Positions 32,501 through 44,005 of a stretch of 64,000 nucleotides of DNA are shown here, piece by piece; position 1 is the stretch's first letter; every line of letters starts with the position of its first letter. The position numbers and the translations under genes are program-made. Below the pieces are notes generated by a model. That model had not been told where the DNA came from. It was given only the letters and a program-made list of their open reading frames with translations, and searched no databases. The DNA comes from Apiotrichum sp. Y4204 (lineage: Eukaryota; Basidiomycota; Tremellomycetes; Trichosporonales; Trichosporonaceae), in NCBI GenBank assembly GCA_025531455.1, contig JAMYHL010000015.1, positions 248,001 to 312,000 of the forward strand, read 5' to 3'.

Positions 32501-35500
32501 TGTGATGGCTGTGGTTCGCTACTATTCTCGGCGACTCAAACTAGACCCAACCTATTCTCCTGTTGTTTTTGGTGGTCAGTCCGAATGGATCGGATGGCGA
32601 CGTCGCCGGCTGTCGGCTGTCTCCAATTCGACCGTGCGTCGCCACTTGTTTGTGTCCACAATCTCCATTGTGTCCGAGCACTACAAGGCCGCCACCACTC
32701 ACCTCGACCCCGAGCACTTTATTGTGTGTCAATTAGGAAACCGACGATTCTCGCTGGAACACGCTCAGAAGCTCGGTACTGTACATTCACCTCACGATGA
32801 TCGTGACATTTTATTCCTTTGTACCGACGAAACTTTAAGAGCTCACGCTCAAAGTACACCGGGAAGACTGAATGACGATAGCACCGCAACAACTTTCGAG
32901 TGGTCCATCCTCAACCAGAAAGTCCATTATGAGACGGTATTCGTGGACGAGGTGCACGACTACAAAATGGCGGACACATTCAAAGGCGCCGCGCTACGCC
33001 GTCTCTGCGAGCAAGGATGCGTCGTTATTGGAGGTACTGCGACGCCCATCGACAGCTCGGTCAAAGATCTGTTTAATATCTGTCGCCAGCTGGGCATGCC
33101 GCAGATTTTAGATCGAAGGCGTTATCTTTCTCCACAGAGATCGACAGCGTCCGCCAGCAGAGGGCGGCCCTCCGCTACGATCCCCGACACCCAAGCGGCT
33201 GACATTGGGTTCATCATTTATCCGACTAAAGCAACGGGAGAGCTGGAAATGTCAGATCGGGCTTTCCAGTTTGGCGATTGTCTCCCTGCCGTACGGACGA
33301 TCGTGGCGCGCCATGAAGGACTTTCGGTGCAGCGGCGCAATCTACAGGAACGTCTGGCCGGTTGGACACTCCGTCACACCCAGATTGAAGACGCAGGAGG
33401 TAATGAGGAGGACGAGTACCACTTTGACGATGAAGAAGGGGAAAGCGTAGTCGATGACGCTGAAGACGAAATCAAGGACGATGAAAACGCAATCGAAGAC
33501 CGTATCGTTACTGAGCCGCAAAACGACGCCGCCCAAAACGACATCAGCTCTGAGGCCAACGACGTTATGGAGGCGACAGACACGCAGGAAGTGGCTGATG
33601 ATTTTCATTATCATCCTGAGCTACCGCCAGATCTGAAACACGGTCTCGAAAGATACGCGACGGAGTTGTTGGAACAGGTGAGAATCTCATGGGAGGCCAC
33701 ACCGTGAACATGCCCATCAAATTGCTAGAGTAACTGACCCCAAGGTGATTGACCCAACTCTCCACCTCCTCAACGATTTGATCATCCGTCGAGGACAGGG
33801 GATTCTTAAACTACCGAAGTCGCACTTTAAGGTGGAATGGTGTGAGCTCTCCGAACGACATCAAGACGAGTATGACAATGTTGTTGGTGACGCGCCCGGC
33901 AAGTCGTTTGCGCACCTCGCTCGTCGATGCTCCCGTTACGGAGATCGTAATGCCAGTCATATCGGTCTTGCCCCGCCAGTGCAAAGGGCATGGGCCCCTC
34001 TCGCCGTTATGTTTAATGACGTGCATCACTGGAAGCAAAAGGTTGCGCTGGTCAAGGAGCCTGCGCTGAAGGAGAAGCTGATCATCACAACTCAATCCGT
34101 TGAGATGATGAAAATGCTCCTCGCGCAGGCGGCAGTGCGAGGGGTGTTCGCCATGACTATCACCGGTAAAGACGGTATCGAGGCACGACGCCGGAAACTT
34201 CAGCAGTTCAACGACGACACCGATCACCCGTCTGCGCCAGTGTGGTTTTTCCACAAACACGCGTTATTTGTGTACGAGTCGCGCCCATGTCGCGTCCTCA
34301 TTATCTCCGATGTGGGCCGGCAAGGTCTGAACCTCCAGCGCGCTAACCGGCTGCTCATTTTGGACTGTCCCTGGACGTACCAGAAGCTGAAGCAACAGGC
34401 AGGTCACTGAACTGGATAGATACTGATGCAGTAGACGGGACGGATTACAAGAATGGGACAACTTCGCGAGACCCATGTCACACTATACTTGGCCGCGGAA
34501 ACGTACGACGTACCAATGTTCGAGATTCTGCGCACCAAGTATGAGCTCATGAAGCTCTTCAACAAGGCACGTGAGGCGGACTTTCAGCGTCCTGAGGGTC
34601 ATCTCTTCCAGGACGGCGATGTCGTGTATCGAGGCAGCCGAATGCGCCACCGTCCTCCGATTATTGAGTCGATCAAACACATTGTTACTATGGGCCTCGA
34701 AACGATCCCTACGAGTCGCTTCAATTGCAGGAAGGACCAGGAGAAACTTGCGCTGCTCGTTGCAGAGGAGCCCAACCCTAGAACCGACAGTGACGGCTTC
34801 CCGACAGATCAGTTCCTGGGAGTCATTCGCGGTTCGCGCCTTTTGGAGAACCTGAAGTCCAAAAAACCTAGCGACACGGCTCTTGATGCCAAACTTTTGC
34901 ACGTCGTACTGCTGTGTACTGTCCCTGGAATCCGCGATTCCGACGGCCTTCTTTGGCTTCTCGCGGCTCTGCTCGACGACAACGGGTCATTCATTCCATA
35001 CGGTCTGACGGTGTTCCCTGGCTCTCTTTTATTGCCGTATATCGAAGACTCCCTGCTAAGCCAGCTCTGCAGGGAGTACACTGAGATCACCCTTTCCAAC
35101 GACGACGCCAACGTTGATGACGGCGAGGAAATCGCTGAAAGCGAGGAAACCGGCGACAGCGAGGAAACCGGCGACGGCGAGAAAACCGGTGACGGCGAGG
35201 AAACCGGCGGCAGCGACCACATCGTGAATCCCGACAAAAGCACTGAGGATCTAAGGAATCATGCGGGAGGTTTTGGTGGCAAGATCATCAAAAAGGTCAG
35301 GGGACGCCGCTACGGCGTCCCTGCTGATATCGACTTGCGCGTCGACGACGACATGCCTGGTTGCGTCAACTTTCACGAGGCACCATTCTTGGACCCATCC
35401 CTTGTTCAAGACCATCTTGGCATTCGTGTGCCAGACGCACTAGCCCGTGTCATTTCCCGCATGAGACTATGGTCGCTGCAGGAGTCGAAACACCAGTTGG

Positions 35501-35963
35501 AGCATCTTCAGCCCTTCGATACCGACACAGATACCACACGGGCGATGGACAGCATTCGTCGATGGATGCGGCAGGTTTTCAGCCCTGTGGGCAGTAAGGA
35601 GTCACAGACACAGTAGGCACTTCTCCTGCCGATGGAAACACTGACTCTAGGCGGATTGAGACGGCCGAGAAGATCCTGCAGACGACTGCACGTTTGCAAA
35701 ATGTCACTCAGACCCATCCGTTTCCAGAACTAATTCTGGCCAAATATATCACTTTGGAGGGCAAACTCGCATACAACGATAAATACGATGAGCAGGGTAT
35801 GCTTCGACTCCGACTCGCGGCTGTCGATGCGGGCATGGCTCTGGCGTCCGAGGATTCTTTCCCCTCCTTACAGCCGCTTGATTGGAAGGCCACAGTCGAG
35901 ACCCGTCTTTGGAGCCGTGTGGACCAATTGCAGGTTGCCATGCTCTTGGGGTCTGCACCATAG
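29591..35963 (+). CDS. Very large divergent SNF2-type ATPase
   Basis: Seven exons: 29591-29662, 29708-29887, 29936-31090, 31137-33677, 33745-34398, 34435-35612, 35651-35963. They total 2,030 residues in one frame. The N-terminal 300 residues are very acidic (EDEDEDEGGDEDDEGDDEE) with a basic nuclear-signal-like start (RPKRRR). Residues about 300-880 match nothing I recognise. Motif I is HAVGLGKT at about 912 (most SNF2 proteins have DEMGLGKT). Motif II is DEVH at about 1073, followed by the TATP of motif III. An acidic insertion (about 1224-1291) precedes LIIRR and the C-lobe. Motif V is ISDVGRQGLNL and motif VI TGRITRMGQ at about 1535. A further 490 unassigned residues contain acidic EETGD repeats. 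All catalytic motifs are present, so it is probably an active DNA translocase acting on chromatin, but the subfamily is unclear. The 34399-34434 intron is GC-AG. The 29888-29935 intron is 48 nt and in frame, so retention would also be open. Confidence 0.85.
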
Positions 35964-36201
35964 CGATAGTTCTCATAGTGGCCTGGGGGAGGGGCGGAGT
36001 CGGGCCGAGAAACATGTATCGCAAAGATTCAATAGACCCCGAGACGCGGTTCCTCATGGGCTTCCATTAAGCTACAGGTTGGCAGTCAGGAGAGTGTCGC
36101 CAGCTGGTCAGTCTGGGTCTCCCCTCTGATATCTCTGATAGGACAGCCGGAGGGGATGTAAGAGACCCATGGTGAGAGTTGATGAGAGTGTTGACATGCG
36201 C

Positions 36202-36266
36202 TTGTAAGTTCCAGATTTATATCGCAGTCCCACTCGTGAGTTTCCAGATTTATATCACAGACCCAG
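36202..36266. repeat. Two direct repeats of about 30 bp next to tRNA-Glu
   Basis: The sequence TTCCAGATTTATATC(G/A)CAG(T/A)CCCA occurs twice about 33 bp apart (near 36209 and 36242). The copies differ at only a few bases. They lie about 140 bp upstream of a tRNA gene. Confidence 0.75.
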
Positions 36267-36403
36267 GTCTCAGGTCCGGACGGCGTCCAGACGCGGGTTG
36301 GGGACCCAGGACGCAGAGGGCTCATTAGGAAAGTCATTAGGAATTTTGATTAGAAAATTTTGTGTCCCTTCGTGGCCGATAAGGATTTTGAGAGAATATC
36401 TAA

Positions 36404-36500
36404 TCTTCGCTAGTATATCGGTTAGTATAATCGCCTCTCAAGAGAGAGCCTTCTAATCAGAAGATCGCGATAGAGCAGGGTTCGACTCCCTGGCGGAGAA
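36404..36500 (+). tRNA. tRNA-Glu(CTC) with a 25-nt intron
   Basis: The acceptor stem TCTTCGC pairs with GCGGAGA (one G-U pair), discriminator A. The T arm CAGGG-TTCGACT-CCCTG is perfect. Anticodon stem ATCGC/GCGAT closes a loop with anticodon CTC (36437-36439). The intron is 36441-36465, one base after the anticodon. The D arm (GTAT...) is weak, as in other eukaryotic tRNA-Glu. A T5 run at about 36504 terminates transcription. The gene lies between two convergent protein genes. Confidence 0.85.
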
Positions 36501-36501
36501 T

Positions 36502-36509
36502 CTCTTTTT
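36502..36509 (+). terminator. Pol III terminator of tRNA-Glu
   Basis: CTCTTTTTC directly follows the mature tRNA 3' end. Confidence 0.75.
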
Positions 36510-36702
36510 CATTTTTGCTCCTCCTGGGCCTTAGCGAGCTTGCGCGCTGGAGCGCTGGCGCCCACGTGTTCCCAGTGGCGAGCAGCAAACAGATCTTTTG
36601 TACATGGCGTTCAGTCGCAGCGACAGCGACAAACACATCATAGATAACTTCTTCTTCATACACACACTACCTATCCTACAGTTATGTTACAAAGGTCAGA
36701 GC

Positions 36703-38790
36703 CTAGTCGGCCATCTGACAGAGACCGGCAATGGTGAGCAGACCACCAACGGTCATGTAGCCCAGAGCGACAGCGGCGTGCTCAGCACAGCGACGAAGCT
36801 TGCTGGGGCGCGGCCCATCGACGGCGGTCGCGATAGGAGCTGGGTTTGTGCCCGCGTCCGCCATGATGTTAAGCGGCTCGTCCACCTCCTCCAGACGACG
36901 CTTACGCGAGGAGCGCACCTCGCAGGGGCTGGTAGCATTGGTAACGTCCTTCATAGCGCGAGGGGGTGTCACAAGGCCGATTGCTGGGTGGGCGATGACG
37001 GCAGGTGGGCGGCTGTCTTCCTCGGCACTCTGGGAGAGCGGAGGTGATGGCGGCATTGGGTTGAACGACGTGGTGGAAGGGAAGGCCCCACTGTGGTTGA
37101 TTGGCTCTGTCGCAAGAGGCTGCGAAAGTGAAGAGTCCGTGAAGGAAAAGATGTTCTGAGACCGCCAGTCAATCTCATTGGGGGTCTCGGACACGACAGC
37201 GCGAGTCGACTCGTTGTCAGACTCGTCCGAGGGACCGACTTCGGAGTGATTGTCACTCTCGTCGATGACCTCGTGGTCGCTACCGTCGTCGACGTGGTCA
37301 TCGCTCTCGTCGTCGCTCTCGCCCCTACCAATGTGGCTCCCGTCGAATTGATCATCGTTGTAATACTCGGCGTACTCGTCGAATGGGGTGCCACGCCCCG
37401 AGTGGTCAGAGTGGTCGTCGTCTGAGTAGTCGCCATATTGGTCGTCGTCCGACCTGTCGCTGTGGCCGACCTGGCCACAATCGTACTCCTCGTCAGAGTC
37501 GAGATAGTTGGGCGACGAGGGATACACGGGGGTCATAAACCCTTCAGAACCCTTGTTGGACAGAGACCTGCCCCAGACTGGCTTATTCATGAAGCACGGT
37601 TTATCAGAGTGGTCGCTCTCCTGGTCCGAGTTATCCGCGTCGGACTGTTCCTCGTTCGGCATGCTTGAGGGGACGAGCGCGGGCTCCGGCTCTGCATCGA
37701 CGGGAGGGGGTGTGTGTTCCACACTCGCAGGAACACTTGCAGGAGCACTGGCAGCGACGATGGGGTCATCCAAGTGGCCAGTTTCTTTGAGCAGTTCCTT
37801 CAGAACGTCCATTGGGGCCTTGAATCGGGTGCTGGACGGCGTCTCACGGGTATTGTTGACTGGGGGAGGAGAGCTGCGTGAGAGGAAGACCACTTCGGTA
37901 TCGCTGCGGGATGATAGGCAGATGACCTCGGGTTCGCTGTCGTTGCCCTCGTCCGAGTGCTCAGCCTCACGACCGCGCGGAAGAGGCTCCTCGTAGTCCG
38001 AATCGTACAGAGCCGACCGGCTGAGTCCATAGCCACGGATATGATTCGCGGGGCAAGGTTTAAGGGGGTTGAGGCCGAGGACTTCGGCGATGCCAGGAAC
38101 ATCAGTCTTGCCAGCAAAGGCATCTCGGCCGAGGGCCATAACGATAGATGTTTTGAAGCGAAGGCCGATACGGATCCGGAGGGGACGGTGGTCTGTCTTG
38201 GATTCGACTGACTTGCCAAGAGTGAGGACCTCTCCATCAAGAAGCTGGCGCGGGACACGACGAGCGAGCTGTTCAAGCTCGCCGCTAGGAGTCTGCACTT
38301 TCGATCCATGCAGACTTCCGAGGTCAATGGCCCAGATACGACCAACCTTGTCGACAACAAGTTGCAGATGGTTACGGGAGAGGACTCGAGACGAGAATTG
38401 CTAAGGGCGTCAGATGCTGTGTGGAGGATTGGGGCGTGGGATTCAGGGACACGGGGCGACAGACGATCATGCAGACGCAGTGTCATTCCGCATGTGTGCC
38501 GGTGGTAACAAACACTCACCTGGGGCTGTTGCGCAACCGTCCTGCGGCCAAGAAGAACTCCACCAGGGACGAAGAGAGTCTGGTCGGCGGCATTAACATC
38601 CTTCGATTTGATGAGGTCACCAACGGTAACCTCGCGAGTGTTGGTTACGGAGTTGTCGTCGTCAAGCAGGTCGAGACGGACAATGCCGGCTGACGATAAG
38701 AGTGCATCCTTTGATGAGGGGAGACTTACTGTTGGTGTTGAAGGGCGATGCGGCCGTCGCCCACACCGTCGTTGGCGCCGTCCAAGCCAT
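36703..38790 (-). CDS. Acidic FHA-domain protein with possible C-terminal membrane anchor
   Basis: Exons 38790-38730, 38689-38520 and 38400-36703 join in frame into 642 residues. The FHA domain spans about residues 20-140: VRLDLLDDDNSVTNTREVTVGD, GVLLGRRTVAQ, SSRVLSRNHLQLVVDKVGRIWAIDLGSLHGSKVQ, LDGEVLTLGKSV. The conserved Gly-Arg, Ser-Arg-x-His and Ser-x-x-Gly positions for phosphothreonine binding are all present. Residues 170-450 are dominated by Asp/Ser-rich acidic stretches (DDDQYGDYSDDDHSDHSG) that could be casein-kinase-2 targets. The last 25 residues (AAVALGYMTVGGLLTIAGLCQMAD) form one hydrophobic helix at the very end, as in tail-anchored proteins. FHA plus tail anchor recalls SLMAP/Far9/Far10 of STRIPAK complexes, but their coiled coils are not seen, so this comparison is only a hypothesis. 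It is convergent with the large SNF2 gene. Confidence 0.78.
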
Positions 38791-39689
38791 TGTTGCGCGG
38801 CAGGTTAGCTGTTATGGGTAAGTGACTGACCATGGGACGCAGACAACGGTGGGCCAATGAGGGGGTACACGATCCCACGACGGCATACGTACTCAGAGAG
38901 GAATGACAGTAAGTGGACGGTGTGAGAAGTGAAAGCGATGGAAGGAGGAACGGGAGAGAGTGTAATGATTGTTATGATACGAGGTGAATGGAGAAGAGAA
39001 GAGAGGAGAGAATGGCGAGAGCAAGAGGTGGCGGGATTGGAGGCAGAGAGGACGAGACGGGGGGCAGAGGACAGGCAATCGATCAGAAGAGGCGGGGCAA
39101 TGGTGAGGAGCAGTGGGGATGGGATGTGGGGGATATGGGGGAAGGGCCATTTTGCCACCCATTGCCACCCAGCCCACGGCCGAACTCCGCGACTCCTATT
39201 CACACGCCTTATCTGGACAGGGAAGCAGACTTAGCAGACCAAGAGTGTGACAGGGCGTCCACTCACCTGACACAATCAATTGCTCCTTTCGGATAATAGA
39301 TAATCATTACGTATCAGTGAAGCGGGGACCCCGCAGACATCGACTTGTGCCAGTCCACAGAAAGTCGAGGATCGAGGATATGGATGGACAACAAGAGCCA
39401 GATGACAGAGATCCAGAGAGCGGACCGGAAGGAAGGAAGACACTTTCTGTACTACTACAGTATCGCTCAGGCGCTTCTAGCTGAACAGTTGGAACTTTGG
39501 GGTGTAGATGTGTGCACCCATGGTGCATACGGTCTCCAGTTTGCAGCCCTTGACTTTCTATCTAGATCTTCCTTCTTCCCTCTTCATCTCTCGTTGCTTT
39601 CTTCTTCTCTCCCCTTTGTTGTTCAACCCTCTTCATCTTCATCTTCACCACATCTAATCTTTCCTCATCGACATCAAACCTCGCCCATC
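38791..39689. other. Divergent promoter region of FHA gene and ZIP4
   Basis: About 900 bp. A purine-rich tract (38930-39070, GAGGAGAAGAG-like) forms the pyrimidine-rich leader of the minus-strand gene. A C/T-rich tract at 39560-39680 precedes the ZIP4 ATG. No gene is seen. Confidence 0.5.
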
Positions 39690-42600
39690 ATGGCGCAATA
39701 CACAAACTTTCAAGAGATTCAAGGTGAGTTACATGTGCGCTGCTTCGGGCGGCTGCACATTCTTGAACCCCCGACATGCCTTCCCTACCTCGTCCCAATG
39801 TTGACGACCAGCTCTCTTACAATCCATTGAGCCCCTACTTCCTCTTATACCTACTGGGGTTGAAACCGCTCAAGAAGATCGCGTAGCGCTGGCGACTGCG
39901 ATTGACAAGCTCTCTATCGCGGCGGGAAAGTATCCCAAGCGCGTCAAGAAGCGCAAGCAAGGACAGGACGAGGGGCGTCAAGCAGATTGGCTGGATGAGC
40001 AAGGTGAGGAAGGAATGGGGATTGGGACTAACACGCAGGTGTTAGACTTTGGAACACAGCGACGGCTGCTGCCCGAACTCTGGATCAGAGCTTTGGAGAA
40101 ACTCACCACACGCAAGATATGCTGATATTGGCTCATCGTAAGTGCCTTCCTCAAGAGTGATGTCTCTCGGACTGATACTGACCTTGCAGTCAAGCACGCC
40201 GCGTTCAGATTGATTCAGGCTGCTACTCACGCTGGTGCTGTCGGCCCTTGTAAGCGGAGATCAATAGATGCCTCTTCCGCTAATCACAGATCTGGTCCGC
40301 CTGATATTACTGTCGGCGAAAGCGACTTCCGGGCTTCTAGGTAGGTTGCTGCTGTGAATGGTCAACAAATATCGACTCACAATTAGACGCGGGAGATTTG
40401 ACCAAAGCAAGCTCTCTGATTATTTCTGCCGCCGAGGTGGGTTTCCTTCGGGGCACATTCACTAAACTCACAGTTGGAGAGGAACCTTTTAGAAGCGCCC
40501 GAGCCTATCGATGTAACTGAGCAACAGCATCGACTTGAGGCCCTTGTGGCCTATTACCTTGCTCGCTGTGACCTTGTAGGTGGACAAGGTCATTAGCTTA
40601 CTGAGTCCTAGGGTATTGCGGAGAACAACATCGACCTCGGCTTCTCCATGATCACAAATGCCATTGGTACGTATGCAGCAAGTATCAGGAGCTCACTGTC
40701 TTCAGACGCGGATACGAGCCGTACTCTGGGTGTTGAGAATGTGAGATACTCTTCAGTTCAGACTAACCATAGCTCAAAACAATCGCGGCCAAGTTTTGCA
40801 GCATTGGCACACTCCTTCGCAAACGTCCCGACACGGTACAGGATGCGTGCTCGTGGCTCCAGAAGGGACTGGAAGTGACCGCGGAGGCTGAGAAACTAGG
40901 ATCACCCATCGCAATGCAAGATGTCAAGGTAGGGAGAACATCTGGGAGGAAGCTACTGACCTGAGATTGCTCTGCTCCAAGCAAGCGGTACGTTTATAAG
41001 TCTCCCACTGGTATTGACGGCAGTGCGCGCTGAACTCTCCCACGACTCCCCCGACCAGGGCAACCTTGATCGCGCCGCTTCGGCTCTGAAAGAGCTGACC
41101 GCCATCTCATACACTCTGGTGGGTTAGCTCATGTGCTGTCAGCACTGAAATCAGGATCCAAGTGCAGTTCAAGAGATGAGAATCCTCCAGCTCCAAGTGC
41201 TTCCCAAACAGCTGGCCAAGGAAGGCGACATCCGAGCAGGTAAGTTTGAGTCAAGCGTTGCTTATTCCAGTGATTGTTGCGCTTCTCGAGTCCTTGTCCT
41301 GGGAGCAGGAGGCAGTTTCTGAGTAAGTGCCTTCCTGCGCACATGCTAAACAGCAGATTCCTCGGTGAAGTTGGAAACCTCAATGACTAGTATGTTTGTC
41401 ACCTGCAATGTTTGCCTAATCGAACAGCATGGATCTTCAAGCGTACGCGCGCTTAACGCTTCTCTGCAAGGCACTAGAGCATCCCGATCGCCACCAATTT
41501 GTCACACGCGTAGTCCTGGAGATCTTGTTGACCATCCGTAGGCAAGCTCTCCACTTCCAGACAGCCATCCGCCTCACGACTGAAGCCATCACCAGTGAGT
41601 TCGTCCCACAGTCTTGCGTATCCAAAGCACTTCTCTCACGCAGAAATCGCGGACGCTGGAATTACTCTCAACGATCAACCAGGCGTACTGGCCTGTCAAA
41701 CGGTGTGTTGAACTACACTGCGAGCGGTCCTAACTCAAGGTTATCTGGAGCTTTGCTGAAACAGCTTCTGAGGCCAACCAATTTAGCCAAGCTGCTGAGT
41801 GGTGTAAGCGCTAGCTGTGAACTCTTGCTGAAACAAGACACCCTGTGCGCTCATAAAGCGTGGTATCCCTGTGGCAAGGATAACTTTTCGAAGTGTTGGA
41901 GGTAAGGTTAGATAACGTACCTTGCTGACTGGTAGGAAAGCGGCATTGGTGAATATCAACCTGGGCAATATGGAAAAAGCCCAGACACTGCTTGATCTCT
42001 GCCCGGCTACCGAGGCTTCAACTCAGTATCTCAACTTTCTCGTTGCGGCAACGCAGAATCGTCCTTTAGGAGGTGAGCTACTTGCCAGCCTGCAATTGAC
42101 CGAAGCCATGTCGGCTGCCAACGCCATTCTTACTTGCCCCGATCTCGATGCCAAGCAGCTGCTGTTAATGGCGTATGTCGTACGCATGGAATCCAGCTAA
42201 TCCTCAGTCAAGTAGCGAGCGAGAAAGGCCTTGATGAGGTCCTATCGTGCTGCATCCACTCACTCCTTGAAGCCATTTCCCGCCCTGACGGTGCCTCGGC
42301 CATTCAGGTTCACGCCGTCTTGCTACTCAGGTGAGCAGGATGGTAGAATGCTGCTGAAACGCGAGGTGTCTTATCAAGATGACTCTGGACCAAATTGCCG
42401 TCTCCAAGGATGAGATGTTAGTACCATGTCCTTGGCCCGGCTGACACTTGAAAGGCTTGACCAGAACATCGAGACTCTCTACAAATACTTCACCACCGCG
42501 CCCGACATCATCGCGACCCTTGAGGAGCGAGGCGAGGTGCAAGAGAATATCAAGGGAATTGCGTGGATCTACAAGACCGGTGAGTGACGAAGGTTAACGA

Positions 42601-43860
42601 GGTTAACTGATAGCATACAACACGAGCATCAAGGGAGCCATGTCGTGGAAGCCAGCGCTAGTGGCCAACCTGTTCGATGCTTCCGCCGAGTTGATGAGGC
42701 AGTACCAACAGATTGCGACACTGGATGTTGACCCTGATCTGCCGTTACAGCTTGCAACGGCAATGTTTGCGTGCTTCACCGGCAAGCGTGAGTATCACTG
42801 CGAAGACGAACACGCTAAGTGTCGAGGCCTCGAGTACCGCGAGCTGGACGACGGAGAAGACAAGGTGCGTTGTAATGTACTACTTTCCGTTCGCTCAACG
42901 TGCTAGACCGAGTTTCTGAACCAGCTTTTGGACTATGTCGGCCAACTCAAGGAAGCGCTGGATGGGATCGGCCCAGGGGCAGCCGAGAAGCGCATCCAAA
43001 TCCTGCGAACCGTGACAGTAATGGAAACTGAGCTGCTATGCGAGCAGAGCGACTGGGAGGCTGTAAAGCGTAATGTAGAGGTGAGTGTTGGATTATCTTA
43101 GGCCTGACAAGCATAGGACGCGCTCCACGGCAGCTCGGACGCGCGCGAGCTGGAGGCTCTAATCAGTACTCTGGTATGTGGAAAGCATGGAGGAACACAC
43201 CTGATTCGCAGGCCAAGTACCACAACTGCCCGACATCCCGTGAGTTGCCCGTATATGACATGCGTGCTTATTCAACCAGTCACTGTGGGAGCCCTTGAGG
43301 TAGGAGATGCCCTGGGACACACTAACAACAGCGGGTCATTGAAAACCTCACGATTTCCACAACGGCAGATGTCGTCCGCATGGCGCGTTGGACGCGTTCC
43401 TTGGTGATCAGTCTCCTCAATCGCAGCGGCAAGGACGACAATGTCAAGGCCCAAGGCTTGATCGAGCGCGCCGGTTCTCTTCTGCGCACCGAGGCACGCA
43501 CGTCGTATCCGGCCGAGGAACAAAAGTGGCTGGTCTCCGTCTCGTGGCGTCGAGGTATGGACAGCTTCAAGTGAGTGAAGAGCTTATGGGGCGCTGACTG
43601 GGAGCCACGGCGATTTCGCTGTGGGTGATCGCTGGTGTCGCCTTGCCATTGCCCTCACTGATGTGGTGGAGGGAAGCAAAAGGGAGCGTGACTGGGTGAG
43701 CTTGAAATAAAGGTGCACAAGACTGCGACTGACATCTCAGATGATCCCTCAATTCCAGTACGCTCATGTGTAATCTTCTGTGCTCACATCCAGGACCATG
43801 ATGCAGAAAGCCAGGACCGCTCCTCTTCCGAGTCCACGCGTCCAGGGCGGTAAAAAGTAG
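39690..43860 (+). CDS. ZIP4: Meiosis protein SPO22/ZIP4-like (TPR scaffold)
   Basis: About 32 introns of roughly 30-80 nt split this gene, and the exons can be joined in one frame from ATG 39690 to TAG 43858-43860. The reading gives SPO22-domain features in order: GVRLWNTATAAARTLDQSF, GIAENNIDLGFSMITNAI, LKTIAAKFCSIGTLLRKRPDTVQDACSWLQKGLEV, QTVIWSFAETASEANQFSQAAEWYTLCAHKAWYPCG, RKAALVNINLGNMEKAQTLLDLCP, GIAWIYKTAYNTSIKGAMSW and VSWRRGMDSFNHGDFAVGDRWCRLAIAL. Helical TPR-like pairs dominate. ZIP4/SPO22 links crossover factors with the chromosome axis and is needed for normal crossing-over in meiosis (family knowledge). Several exons are tiny (17, 20 and 22 nt). No stop or frameshift was found, so the gene seems maintained, which suggests a sexual cycle or a recent loss of one. 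Confidence 0.87.
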
Positions 43861-44005
43861 ACAGGAATGTGTCGTCTGCGAATACCTGTGATCTGTGAAT
43901 GAGTGTGGCGTTTGATTGAAGTGTCGTGTTATCATTAGCTGAGGCCAACCATCGTGAGAGAAATGAGTGAAGTATATTAGTAGTAGTACAGTATGTGCAT
44001 GCATG

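Noticed and set aside
31137..33677. Transposase or reverse transcriptase inside the large SNF2 gene
   Set aside because: All recognisable motifs belong to one SNF2-type ATPase; no DDE, YR or RT motif was found.
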